From the NCBI GenBank assembly GCA_027422505.1, contig JAPQWV010000673.1:234520-298519 (forward strand): a stretch of 64,000 nt of DNA, given 5' to 3'. The DNA comes from Craterostigma plantagineum (Eukaryota; Streptophyta; Magnoliopsida; Lamiales; Linderniaceae). Position 1 is the first letter of the stretch. The number at the start of each line of letters is the position of its first letter. Under the pieces are notes generated by a model that saw only the letters and a list, made by a program, of their open reading frames with translations, did no database searches and was not told where the DNA came from. Shown piece by piece: positions 26,401 to 38,342 of this stretch. Made by a program: the position numbers and the translations under genes.

Positions 26401-29400
26401 GCATTTCTAATTTCATTTTTAGGAGAAAGGGTTGTTCATGTATTTTTTTAACATATGTGATTAACGTGTGGCAATTGATTTATTACCATTATTTATGACA
26501 AATCAACTCTCTGTTCTCAACATGCCTGCTTCTCTATGTCAAGGTTGGCACTGGTTCCATCCTTCGTGGTCCCTTGGAAAATGCAAGTGATAGTAACATG
26601 TAAATCTTTGTTTAGTACATAAAATCAACTTGTCCTCGTGCTATATGCTCTCAGATTTAACTGTGCTCTATTTTGGCTATGATAGAACTCCGAAGCTTTG
26701 TTGTGAGCAGGAGAATTGCCCTCTGGAACTAGTTCATCCACCCGAGGATTGCAATGTCAACGCTTCATTGCCTTTCACTCTTCAGGTATTTCAATAAGTT
26801 TTCTTATTCAACGGTGAGAAGTTTCTTTGGTTAGATGTTCCTAGTGTTATCCAAATGTAGTGTGGGCATTTGTCTTTTTCTTTTTTGGCGCATTTGCCTT
26901 GTGGAGGATCAAACTACTTGTATTATGCAGATATGTCGAGTCGAGGATATTATTGTCGAAGGCCTTATTGAAGGTTCTGTGGTTCAATTTCATATGGTCA
27001 GAACTGTGGTTATAAGTTCTTCTGGTTCACTTAGCGCATCTGGACTGGGTATGTTATTTCTTGATTTATTGATTTTGTCGATCTGCGATATGCTTTGTTG
27101 ACATTTTTACTTGAATGATCAATGATGTTATATCTGTAGTAGTTGTTATCGGTTTTTGTTTCCAAGCACATTTTCAGAAGCTGCAAAAGCTTCAGTTTAC
27201 TATCCGATCTATCGTCAAAATTCACTGGCGACTTCTTCTATTTACTTTTGCAAAGTCACGCTTAAGCATCATTTACCTAATCTGAACCTTGCAAGCAAAC
27301 AGGCTGCACTGGTGGTTTGGGTCATGGAGAACTTCTGCCTAATGGTGTTAGTAGTGGTGCTGGACATGGTGGTCAAGGAGGGGATGCATATTATGGTGGA
27401 AGTTATATCAAGGGTGGTATTATATATGGAAATCCTGATTTGCCTTGTGAACTTGGTAGTGGAAGTGGAAATACTAGTGAGACTGCCATGGCTGGTGGTG
27501 GCATTATCAGTAAGCTTGTTTTTATTGCCTTTTTTGGGATGTAGCATGTGTCATCGTTTCCAATTAATGGTGTCTTCGTATTTCATAAGTAAAATAATCT
27601 ATTACCGTGTCCGCTTTTTCTCTCCTAACAACCTTTTAATTTTCATCTAATTCTTTTTTTTTTTGACAACACAACTGGTTACCTGATTCTTCTAAATAAA
27701 GGCATCACCTATAGCTGATTCTTTGTGTACCTTAAATTCAGGAACTATGGCATTAATGATTCTATTATTTAGTTAATTTGGATACTATGCTTGCTACTGA
27801 TTGCAATACTTTGCTAAACAGTAATGGGATCGCTGGAGCACTCGTTATTTAAACTGGATTTACAGGGTGAAATTAAAGCCGATGGGGAGAGTTATGGGAA
27901 ATATATCGGTAAGGTTGGTAGGGTTGTGTCGGATATAGGTCCAGGTGGTGGATCAGGAGGAACGATACTTTTGTTTATCCATAACTTGGTTATCGATGAC
28001 GATGCTACAATCTCGAGTTTTGGAGGTCATGGCAGTCCTAATAGTGGTGGTGGAGGCGGTGGAAGGATTCACTTCCACTGGTCTGACATTCCTGTTGGAG
28101 ATGAATATGTACCAATAGCCACTGTTAAAGGAGCTATAGGCATCGGGTAGCCACATCCCGTATTATAGTATATATGTATTCGTACGTCCCATGCAAATTT
28201 GTCTCATGCATTTTCTTATGTCATTAAAACTGTAGAGGAGGGTTTGGTAGAGGTTTGGGAAAAGAAGGTGGAAATGGAAGCCTAAGTGGAAAATCCTGTC
28301 CAAGAGGTCTGTATGGTACATTTTGCGAGGTAATTTATGTTAATGAATAATATTCTCTCCTCTCAAGCTGTTATAGTTGAAAAACAAAGCCTCAGGGTTG
28401 AAAGTGAGTCCATCTTTCACTGGTTCTCATTTGTGTTTAATATACACATAATTGCAGGAATGCCCTCTTGGGACATATAAGAACATGACAGGTTCCGATA
28501 AAACCCTGTGTAAAGATTGTCCATCCAATGAGCTCCCCCATCGTGCTATATATGTAGCTGTTCGAGGTACATATAAATTTTTGTTGCAGTCACCTTTCTA
28601 GGTTCCGGGCTCCATCAAATAGTATGATTCTTTCAAAGTTTGGATTCCTGATTCTTTTATACCAAATATACTATACTTGTAATTATACATGTATGAAATC
28701 CTTTTATAATCTTTCTCAGTAATTTGTTTGTTTTTATTTAGTGCGTTAGATGCCCTTATTGACTATTATTCTTTAGGTGGCATCATGAATACACCATGTC
28801 CATACAAGTGCATATCTGAGAGATATCATATGCCCCACTGTTATACTGCCCTCGAAGAACTGATACATACTTTTGGAGGACCATGGTTATTTGGTTTCAT
28901 GCTCTTAAGCCTTCTCCTTGTCTTGGCACTTGTCCTTAGCGTCGCTAGGATGAAGTTTGTCAGTGGAGAAGAATTACCAGGTCTATTACCAAACCAACGT
29001 GGATCTCCGATTGACCGTTCATTTCCTTTTCTGGAGTCACTAAATGAGGTTTTTCTGCTCTTACTTCTTTTTTTGCATGTTTTTCAGAATAGAATAAATT
29101 ATCTGGAACCTATATTTATGTTGACCATTCTAAAATGGCTTAGGTACTGGAAACTAGCAGAACTGAAGAATCCCATAGTCACGTTCACCGGATGTATTTT
29201 CTAGGGGCTAATACTTTCAGCGAACCTTGGCACCTACCTCATTCTCCTCCCAAAGAAGTGAAGGAAATAGTGTATGATCTCTATATTTCCTGGGTTGGGG
29301 ATTTTGAAATATTTCTCAACTGTATTATTCCTTTCTTCGGGAAAATAGAACATATTTGTTTAATGTGTGACTATTGTAGTTATCGGATGACCAATTAATT

Positions 29401-31436
29401 TTTCTGGACCGGCTAAGTATAGCAACAAACGTAGGCACTGATTGGCTCCTTTATTCATTTTTTTGACAGATATGAAGATGCATTCAACATTTTTGTTGAT
29501 GATATCAATGCTCTAGCATCTTATCAGTGGTGGGAGGGATCAGTATATACCATCCTAGTTGTTATCGGATATCCACTTGCATGGTCATGGTTGCAGTGGC
29601 GCCGTAAAAAGAAAGTACAGCAATTACGTGAATTTGTACGTTCAGAGTACGATCATGCTTGTTTGCGCTCTTGCAGGTCACGAGCTCTCTATGAAGGATT
29701 AAAGGTATGCCATTAAATAACTTTCCATTTGAGACTGTACATAACCCTTGCTCCAATCAGCCTTCATCTGATCTGAATATGAGCAAGATATTATGATCTT
29801 TTCACAATCCTTCAGGTTGCTGCAACTACAGATTTAATGCTTGCTTATGTCGATTTTTTTCTCGGCGGAGATGAGAAGAGGGCCGACCTTCCACCTCGTC
29901 TTCAGCAGAGGTTTCCGATGTATTTACTGTGTGGAGGAGACGGAACATACATGGTTCCTTTCTGTCTTCATAGTGATAATATTACAACTAACCTAATGAG
30001 TCAGGTGAGCTGTGTTACTCATGGAGATGCTATTCCTATCATATTTATGACAATAAAAATTTAATTCTGTTTCGTGGGCCTTCTATCGTAGTCCGTTCCG
30101 CCTACAATTTGGTATCGGCTGGTGGCTGGACTTAATGCTCAGCTTCGTCTAGTCCGCCGTGGACATTTAAGAACAACTTTTCTCCCTGTCATCAGTTGGC
30201 TCGAAACACATGCAAACAGAAAGTTATGTGCTTTTGGCGTACGCGTTGATTTGATTCGTCTTCAACCTTCAGCTAGCGGCTATTTCCAATTCGGAATCGT
30301 TGTACGTTCCATGGAGGATGGAAGCGTTAACTCATCTGATCACATGCACGAGAGATCTCCATTGCTTGATTCGCAATCGCGGTAAGTAATTGATGTACAT
30401 GCGTTTGTTCGTTTGTTTACCTCTTCTCTTTTCATGTCATGTCAATGTGGTTGTTTGATGTAGTAATCTGCCGGCTAATCGTTGGAAGAAAGCATTGGGT
30501 CTTGTCAGAGTCAGTGAACAAGCAATTACGCAAAAGAGGATTTGCGGAGAGATTTTGAATATCAGGAGCCTTCGAACACTTGAAAATAACCTAACGTTAT
30601 ATTATCCTTTCTATTACATAGTTCGCAACATTAAGCCTGTCTTTCATCAGGTAAAACTTTTTCCACCTAAACCGCACTGAACAACCAAATCGGAAAATGT
30701 TTTTTGAACCGAGTCTTGTCTTCTTCTTCTTTTTTTTTTTTTATGCAGGATCTTGTTGGTTTGATTATATCTATACTTCTTCTAGGTGATTTTAGCTTAG
30801 TTCTTCTGCTTCTTCTCCAACTTTATTCCATATCATTGTTCGATGTATTCTTGGTTCTTGCCATTCTTCCTCTTGGCATACTTCTCCCTTTTCCTGCTGG
30901 GATCAACGCGCTTTTTAGCCATGGACCCAGGCGATCTGCTGGGCTCGCGCATTTATATGCTTTGTGGAACGTTACGTCTGTGATTAATGTTGTGAGTATT
31001 CTCTTCCTTGCTAACATTCTGTATGGTAGTCCTTAGTTAAAATCTCATGTTAATTATTCTATGATATGCGTGAAAGATTTGTGTTTGTGTGAATGATTCA
31101 GTTTCTGTCAACAACAGATTGTTGCATTCATATGCGGACTGGTTCATTACAAGTATCAGTCCTCGCCCAATAAAAAGCATCCAACCTTTCAGACCTGGAG
31201 TTTTAGCATGTAAGTAAATAAATTCATTTGCTAAATATAAAAGAATGAATAAGAAATATATATGTGTGTTTGTGTATTTGTACAACAGGGATGAAAGTGG
31301 TTGGTGGATGCTGCCTTGTGGACTTATAATCTGCAAGATGCTCCAAGCTCGATTAATCGATTGCCATGTTGCTAACCTTGAGATTCAGGATAGGACTTTA
31401 TACAGCACCGACCCGAACATGTTTTGGCAGGCCTAG
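23476..31436 (+). CDS. Giant glycine-rich multi-pass membrane protein (plant family of unknown function)
   Basis: Twenty-three exons join in frame to 1,433 residues: 23476-23863, 23956-24376, 24610-24725, 25099-25307, 25639-25758, 25965-26093, 26186-26311, 26544-26599, 26686-26785, 26931-27048, 27303-27509, 27822-28146, 28236-28329, 28458-28566, 28777-29048, 29144-29271, 29470-29704, 29816-30004, 30092-30381, 30464-30650, 30749-30991, 31118-31209 and 31289-31436. There is a signal peptide (1-26), a proline-rich linker, then a long extracellular region with several Gly-rich blocks such as GGGGGRVWLEIKDGAEV. A Cys-rich EGF/TNFR-like stretch (CPRGLYGTFCEECPLGTY) precedes the first membrane helix near residues 877-896. 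Several more helices follow, especially in exon 21. It resembles Arabidopsis At5g11700 and At4g32920, annotated only as glycine-rich or receptor-like; function is unknown. The intron after exon 5 uses a GC donor. Confidence 0.85.
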
Positions 31437-31730
31437 TACTGAACTACTCACTTAATCATTATATACTTATATCGAATAAAAATGATTCGAGGTTTTTCTT
31501 ATCTATTCGTTTTTTCAAGTTGCCCAGGAAGTGTACAAAGTTTTCGAGGAAAAAAGAAAGATCGTGTTTAGCATGATAATGAATTTATACAACTCGTCCT
31601 TCAAAATCGAACCGCGAAATGAGGACGAAACAAAGTGGTGTGTACTTTGTATCGATAATTAGATTCTTGGTAAAGAAACATCTGTGCAAATGAAAACAAA
31701 TCCTTGTGCTCAAAAAGAAGGAAGAAAAAC

Positions 31731-32735
31731 TCAAGACATCATAAGCTGTATTGGGGTGAGTATGTTGGACTTGCTGGTCTCTACAATACAGCCATTCATC
31801 ACCATTTCCTCAAGCATGAAGTGTGCTTTCTCGAGATGAAACATTATGTCCAGCTCACACTGCAAATTATTTCAACTCAAAGATCAAGAATCCATCTTTT
31901 CTTTTCTTTATGATTAGTTTGCTGCTGTTTCTACTTACCACATTGCCAAAGTGACGATCCATAGTCTCGACTAGCAGGTGTATGAATTCCAAAATCGCAA
32001 GCTCGTTCTGCATACAACAGAAAGCTCGATCATCAGACGTTGATCTACAAATGGATGTATGCATATTACATATTTGAAGTTAATGAAATGAGATGTTAGG
32101 ACAAAAGAGGACTAACTTCATCGTCGTCAACTCCCACGAGAAAAAACAAGGATGCATATCTTCTGTAGACAACCTTATAGTTCCTGTGCTCGACGAAAGA
32201 ACACTGCACCAAGGAGCATAAAGCTAAAGTAAAGAAATGTAAGCCCAACATTATGAGCAGAGATCAATCAATATCGGATCATAAAAACCTAAATTCTTTC
32301 TGCTATCATCAAACTCCTGCAATTCAGAGGACGAGAAGATCAATGTTCCACATGAGAAACAAAGCTATGTCACCTGAGCTGAGGTACGTACTACTAGCTC
32401 AAACAATTCTATATACATACTAACTAAGGTTGCCTTCATCCAAATCAGCTGATCCGCATTATCAAATTTGCCACGATTATCAATCGGTATTTTCGGCAAG
32501 CAAAAATGATTTTAAGGAAGAACAAGACAGCAGATCAGAAAGGTTCACCTCGACAAAAACAAAACAAAAAAAAAAAAGAAAGAAAAACATCCACCTGCTG
32601 CTCGTTGCGGGCGAGGCATTTTCGGACGATCTCACCCTCGAGAGCACGGCGTTCTTCAATTGTTATGTATTCATAGTACTGCGCCAGGCGGGTCTGACCT
32701 TGCCTGTTCACCATCAACACGAATCTTATGCCCAT
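31731..32735 (-). CDS. AP4S: AP-4 adaptor complex subunit sigma
   Basis: Four exons, 32595-32735, 32117-32203, 31939-32007 and 31731-31859, encode 141 residues, the usual length of sigma small chains. The protein is a single longin-type Clat_adaptor_s domain: start [20 protein letters not shown], then [20 protein letters not shown] and [17 protein letters not shown]. The [10 protein letters not shown] start and the wording of the middle region point to AP-4 rather than AP-1 or AP-2. AP-4 sorts cargo, such as vacuolar sorting receptors and some autophagy proteins, at the trans-Golgi network. The gene is convergent with the glycine-rich protein gene, with about 300 bases between stop codons. 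Confidence 0.93.
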
Positions 32736-33376
32736 CCTTCGATTCCTTCAGCAAGTTTTTCTTCTTTTGCTTCTATTGCGAGGAAAATGGTTGCTTAAGA
32801 TGGAGCGGGTCGGGTCGACCAGGAAAAGATAAGCTTAATCCAATACGATGTTAGCTCAGCTCCTTGGGTCGGTTTACGGGTGGATTCAGTTTTGGGCCTG
32901 ATGATTGCACCTAATGGGCTTGTAAGACCCATATACGTGACGGGCTTTTAGCATGTAAGATTTTGGGCCCAAGTCGCCCTAAAAGGCCCAATAAATGTGA
33001 AGGACCCAAATTGACGTGGAAAAGATCTAAATTTAGTTAGTACGGACAAACAAACAAACAAACGAACATTCCAAACAATCCCATGTTGTTCCCATCCCAA
33101 CCCCAAGACTTGGACTCAATCTAGGTAGGACTAGCAAATAAGCAGACTGAATCTATAGAGCGAGTATAGGGAGGGAACAATGATTATTTCCCTCGCTATT
33201 TTCCCGTACTAATTATAATCAGATAACAACAAGCTTAACTTCCTCGCACACACTTACTACTTAGTCATCGTTTCATACTGCAACAAGCTTTTTCTATATA
33301 TAGTTTTAGTTCACAGCTAAGCTCACTGCTTCACACAAACTATCCCCTCTCTACCTCGGCATTTCTACACGCTATC
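32736..33376. promoter_or_regulatory. Divergent promoter between AP4S and the NPH3-like gene
   Basis: About 640 bases separate the two start codons. The AP4S side (about 32880-33000) carries several GGCCCA/TGGGCC motifs (site II type), common in promoters of broadly expressed plant genes. The NPH3 side has TATATATA at 33295-33302, about 75 bases before the start codon. The sequence suggests two different promoter types back to back. Confidence 0.5.
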
Positions 33377-35452
33377 ATGGCTTACATGAGGCTCGGCTCA
33401 AAATCCAAAGCCTTCCACCGCCAAGGACAAATGTGGTGAGAGCAACTAATTAATTCTCATAATCCCTTGCATGGTTTTGTGTATAGTGTTTCTTACATCT
33501 GCTGTGCACTGCTTCTTTATGCCTGTCGTTCGACGAACTCTTTTTCTCCTGTCTGAAAAAAAACGTTTTCCGCAGGCACTACACTTCTGGCCTTCCCAGC
33601 GACGTGAGGATCGAAATAGGAGAAATGTGCTTCAACCTCCACAAATTTCCCCTCATTTCGAGGAGCGGCCTCCTCGAGGATCTCATCGAAGAACAAACGT
33701 TCGCAGAAGAGGGACTGACGAAGAACGCCTGCTGCACGATCCGCCTCGACTCGTTGCCGGGCGGGGCGAAATCCTTCGAGCTCGTGGCGAAGTTCTGCTA
33801 CGGCGTGAAGATCGAGCTCAACTCGATGAACGTCGTGAGCCTAAGGTGCGCCTCGGAGTACCTCTCGATGACCGAAGAGTACGGCGAGGGAAACCTCATA
33901 TCTCAGACCGAGGCGTTCCTGACGCAGGTGTTGGGCGATTGGATGGACACCGTGAAGGCCTTGGAGACTTGCGACGAGGTGTTACGGCACGCCGAGGATC
34001 TACAGATTGTGTCCAGATGCATCGAATCTCTGTCTGCCAAGGCCTGCTGCAATGAGTATCCTAATAAGATGCTGCCTCGCTGGCCTTCGTCTTCTTCTTC
34101 GAGCATGGCTCAGAAGCTTGGACAAGAAGGGAATGATTGGTGGTACGAGGATGTCTCTTTCCTAAGTTTGCACCTCTACAAAAGGTTCATTCGAGCCGTC
34201 GAAGAAGCTGGGATGAGGCCCGAGAGTGTGGCTGGGGCGTTGATCTTCTACGCGAAAAAGTACGTCCCTCAGATGAACAAATCGCCGAGCTTGATGATCA
34301 AGAATCCGAATTCGGGCTCGGGCTCGGGCTCGACTATTTCGATACCTACCGAGGCTGACCAAGCTGCCCTTCTGGAAGAAATCGTGGAGTTACTACCGAA
34401 GAAAAAGAAGGGCGTAATAAGCGCGAAGCTCCTACTGAGGCTTCTGAGGACGGCCATGGCGCTGAAGGCGAGCGTTCGCTGCAGAGAAAATTTGGAGAGG
34501 AGGGTCGGTCAGCAGCTGCCCGAGGCCTCCCTGCCCGACCTTCTGATACCTAACTCGGGCGGGTCGGCGGGCACTCTCTACGACACGGACTGCTTTCAGA
34601 GAATCCTGGACCACTTCATGTCCGAAGAAGGAGAAGAAGAACGCTCGACTGCTGCTGATAGTTCGCCTTCGACCGTCGACGAAGAAGAAGATGCTTCTCA
34701 ACTGCTTTGCTTGTCATCTTCGATGACGACCGTAGCCAACCTCGTCGATTCCTACCTCGCTGAGGTGGCGCAGGACGTGAACCTTGAGCTGGCGAAATTC
34801 CAATCTTTAGCAGCTTCAGTCCCCGAGTACGCCAGGCCTGTCTTCGATGGGCTCTATCGTGCCATGGATGTGTATCTCAAGGTAAAACGAATTCATTGCA
34901 TTTCTGTTGTTATGCATTGTTATTGCAGCACTGTAATGATGTTGAAACCTAATGTTACAGGCGCATCCTTGGCTGAAAGACGAAGAAAGAGAGCTTATCT
35001 GCAGGCTGATGAACTGCCACAAGCTTTCGCCCGAGGCCAGCGCCCACGCTGCTCAGAATGCGAGGCTTCCGCTCAAAGTGATCGTACAAATCTTGTTCGT
35101 CGAGCAGCTGAAGCTGCGAACTTCGATTTCGGGCCTGCTGTTCGATTCGGACAGCAACGAAAATCCCGAGAGGGTTTCCTCTTTCGCGTCGAAGAACGAA
35201 GGGAGAAGGGAAAGAGGGTTATACGTGGACGGTGATGACATAAGGGGGCGGGTCGAGGAATTGGAGAGGCAGTGCGAAGGAATGAGGGAGGAGTTTCGTA
35301 AGGTTGTCAAGTCGAAGAATAGGACTTACTGGAATTTCTTTTGCAGGAGGAGATCTTCTCCGTCGAACAAGAATGTGAGCAGTTTTTCGAAGAAGCCATC
35401 GAAGCAAAGTTACGTTCGCATGGAGAAGCAGCTGACGAAATCGTTCATGTGA
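33377..35452 (+). CDS. NPH3/RPT2-like BTB/POZ protein
   Basis: Three exons, 33377-33435, 33576-34881 and 34961-35452, encode 618 residues. The order is typical of the family: an N-terminal BTB domain (about residues 28-125, SDVRIEIGEMCFNLHKFPLI), then the NPH3 domain beginning at WWYEDVSFLSLHLYKRFI (about residue 207), then a C-terminal coiled coil (VEELERQCEGMREEFRKVV). Introns at these places are typical of the family. NPH3-type proteins act as CUL3 substrate adaptors or as membrane-associated partners of phototropins and AGC kinases in tropisms and auxin-linked development. This member matches the subgroup starting MAYMRLGSKSKAF; its specific role is not known to me. Serine-rich stretches around residues 185-195 and 355-365 look disordered. 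Confidence 0.9.
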
Positions 35453-35893
35453 ATTTGTTTGCGCGCCTTCCTTATATATTCGTTTGTGATCGGATTTATC
35501 GTCGTTTTTTCTACTTATCGAAGATTTGGTTGGTTTCTCAGAATCACCAAGGCCTTGTCCTCTTGATTTGACCACTTATCCATTCGTCCACGAACATGTA
35601 CCATGATGATAAAAAAGATGTTTTTCTTGATCATAAAATCACTTGTAGTAAGATAGAGGAAACAGCATTCGAAACTACAGTAATGAATATTAGTAGTTAC
35701 AACTTGCAAGCAGACTAACCTAAATGAATTGCTTCGTAGTAGCAGATGAAGTCTGAGCCGTTTCTAAGTTACTATGCAGAAAAAAGAGTTTCCATTCTTC
35801 ACAGCATTAAAAAAAAAAAAAAATTAGCTTCTTCTTCATGTATCGGATTTGCAGGGTTCCAACTCTTTTTTTTCGAAGATGCTCAGAGCTTTT
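35453..35893. other. Convergent intergenic region
   Basis: 3' flanks of the NPH3-like and LOG genes. Apart from an A run near 35811-35823, I see nothing notable. Confidence 0.5.
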
Positions 35894-38005
35894 TCACCTG
35901 GAAATACCGTAGCCTTGCGAGTAGTCGAACTGCTCCGTATCCCAGCTATGTTTTGAAGCAACTCTTTCGTGGCGAGGTTCGTAGTCCTGCAAATCACGGC
36001 AGAGATAAGAGTTTGCAGTTTTAATCTATTACATGAGATGTGTTACTATTACCTCTAATTTCATGACAAGCTCTGTAGCTGTAGGAGCAGAAACAATTAT
36101 ATGGCGAGCCTTTGGAGTGATGAAACCTTCTTCAACAGCTTCGTCCATAAAAGACAGCAAAGAGTTGTAATATCCATCTACATTTAATAGTCCTACCTGC
36201 AAAGAAGGACCAATTCTTTCAAGTTTTTGGGTCTATTACATCAATATACTGTGATTTTTCTGCAAGTGGAAAGGATAATAAGTACAGGCTTATCATGCAT
36301 CCCAAGCTGAGCCCAGGTTATCACTTCAAGCAATTCCTCTAATGTACCATAACCACCTGCATGCATTCAATGGAGAAAAAAGATATATCAAAACAGTGAT
36401 GACATGAGAAAAGAACAAAGAGTCCTTGTTTTTCTGTGCAAGATATTGATGGGTCATTAAACCTGAAGTTTCTTGACTATATAACGTAAACAAGGTGCTC
36501 ATCAGGGTTCAAAGGTAGCAGCTTTCACAGAATTACAGTTTCCATAAGTATTGTACTTTTTTAAAAAAAAAAAACCCATGCTTAAAGACTTCATCATATT
36601 TGGGTCAGAGTTTCACAATAAGTGCAGAAAATGCGTGTTGTGTTAAAAGAAGCATCACCTGGCAAGGCAATGAAAGCATCTGAATGTCTTGCCATTTCTG
36701 CTTTCCTTTGGTGCATGTCAGCGACTGCTTTCACTTCTCCTACAGTTTCACCAGTTAACTGCAAACAAACAAATAGAAAGAAAACTAAAATGGAAAGGAG
36801 GCCAGAGAGAGAGTATTGAAGAACTGTTCACTTTGCAGTGAAGCAATGATAGTATTTGCAGGTGATAATTGACTAGTTGAGAAACGCTCACAAGAAAATG
36901 AAAAAAAAAAAAAAAAAAAAAAAGAAAAGATGATATTTACAGAAAACGCCAAGACAGATAGATCTAAGGGTCAGATCAGATCATAGCAAACTAAAAGGTT
37001 TAAGGAAAAACTCATAGGAAAGCACTGGGAAGGTGAGACCTCAAATGCTGAAAGACCACAGCAGCCACTTAAGTGCATATCTCTCTAGATAAGGTTATCA
37101 GTTTACCAAAGAACACAAAGGATTTCCCCAGCTTTCCAATTAGTTATTTCATAATCATATTTGTTAGTAGAGTAGCTTTTCTTACCCAATAACATGCCGA
37201 CCACCATCATGAACTGCTTGGGAGACCAAGCCCATGAGACCTATGCTACCACCACCATAGACCAAATCAATGTTTCTTGAAACCTTAAGAAGCAGAAGGA
37301 AGGAAAAACAGAGCACCAAACTTACTAGGCTGCAATAAAAGAGCTAGCTTTTCAAGTGGGGTTAAGAACAGAGGAGAATAAGGTGTTTGTTTAACATTGT
37401 TTCAAGAGAATAATACGATGGATCACAGTCAAAAGGAGATGATGAAGAGTTCTCGTCAGAGTACAACTCAGTACCATGTTCTTATCCATTTGAGGACCAA
37501 AACAAGGTGGACATTTCACACGTACGTATAATTGAGAGACCCCTGTTTTGTGAAAGCAACAGAACTTGTGACGATAAAACATTCCCTTCTTTTCCTAAGC
37601 TTCTAGGCAAATTTCTTAACAGTAAAGCTATGAAGCAAACGAAATGCAACAACACAGAAGAAATTATTGTCACTGACAAAGAGAGGGAAAAAAGGGAGAG
37701 CTAAAAGAAATTGCAAAACAATAGCAGCCAAAGTTTTACACCCTAAGCAAAAATGCTCGCAAAGAACCACACAAATAAGATGCAAAGACAAGAATTTGGA
37801 TACACTCAAATGAGAAGCACTTGAGCCTAACAAGAGTCCATCGCACGAAAGATAATAAGTGAAAAAAAGAGAGTTCCATGAATACCAAAACTCTGCCGAG
37901 TTCAACAGCAGATTCTTGATAGCTTTTCTTCTTGCCTGGGCTGCTTCCACAGAAAACACAAACCCTGTTGAATTTTGATACGTTCACTTCACAGTTTCTC
38001 TCCAT
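35894..38005 (-). CDS. LOG: Cytokinin riboside 5'-monophosphate phosphoribohydrolase (LOG family), one exon unaccounted for
   Basis: Recognised exons on the minus strand are 37886-38005, 37186-37283, 36659-36758, 36286-36356, 36053-36196 and 35894-35986. They give the LOG signature in order: [57 protein letters not shown] followed by LEELLEV, and [17 protein letters not shown] enzymes release active cytokinin bases from nucleotide precursors in one step, and PGGYGT is the substrate-binding motif. The exons sum to 626 bases, which is not divisible by three. The phases between exons 2 and 3 require a further exon of about 31 bases encoding VIPKTLMPRE, which I could not find in the 427-base intron (36759-37185). 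With it, the protein would be about 218 residues, the normal length. Without it the frame stops at once. Confidence 0.85.
36901..36923. repeat. Poly(A) tract in the LOG intron
   Basis: A run of A residues (T on the coding strand) inside the intron that should contain the missing LOG micro-exon. Such runs are prone to sequencing and assembly errors. Confidence 0.9.
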
Positions 38006-38200
38006 GTTCGCCAGCTCTTTCTTAATATGCTTCTTTTTTTTCAGGAGGATGACTCAAAGCTAGCTAGAACGAAACAAGAATCTTGCTTCTAACAGCTTCT
38101 TCACTGCATGGATTGGACCCTTAAAATCTATTTATCCAAATTGATATATAGCGCCTAGATGTGATGTAATCATGTAATAATGTAGGTATTTACGTGAGTG

Positions 38201-38342
38201 TATTTATAGAGAGAGCTGCGATTGTTTTTGCAGTGTGCGGAACATTGGGAGGAGGCGAGAGGTTGCCATTCACACGTGGGAAAAAATCTAGAAAAAAAAA
38301 AAAAAAAATCAAGTTGGTAGTTAAACACGTGACTGGCACGTG
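38201..38342 (-). promoter_or_regulatory. LOG promoter: TATA box and two adjacent G-boxes
   Basis: The minus strand reads TCTATAAATA at 38201-38210, about 195 bases upstream of the LOG start. Two perfect CACGTG palindromes lie at 38326-38331 and 38337-38342. Their centres are 11 bases apart, about one helical turn. This arrangement could bind two bZIP or bHLH dimers on one face of the DNA. Confidence 0.5.

Noticed and set aside
33471..34055. A 194-codon plus-strand frame overlapping the NPH3-like gene start
   Set aside because: It is very Arg-rich and out of frame with the conserved BTB domain, so it is a codon-bias shadow.
37081..37113. Remnant of the LOG micro-exon (reading like ITLSRE on the minus strand)
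   Set aside because: Only weak similarity, no GT donor after GAGAG, and the frame and length do not fit the 31-base requirement.
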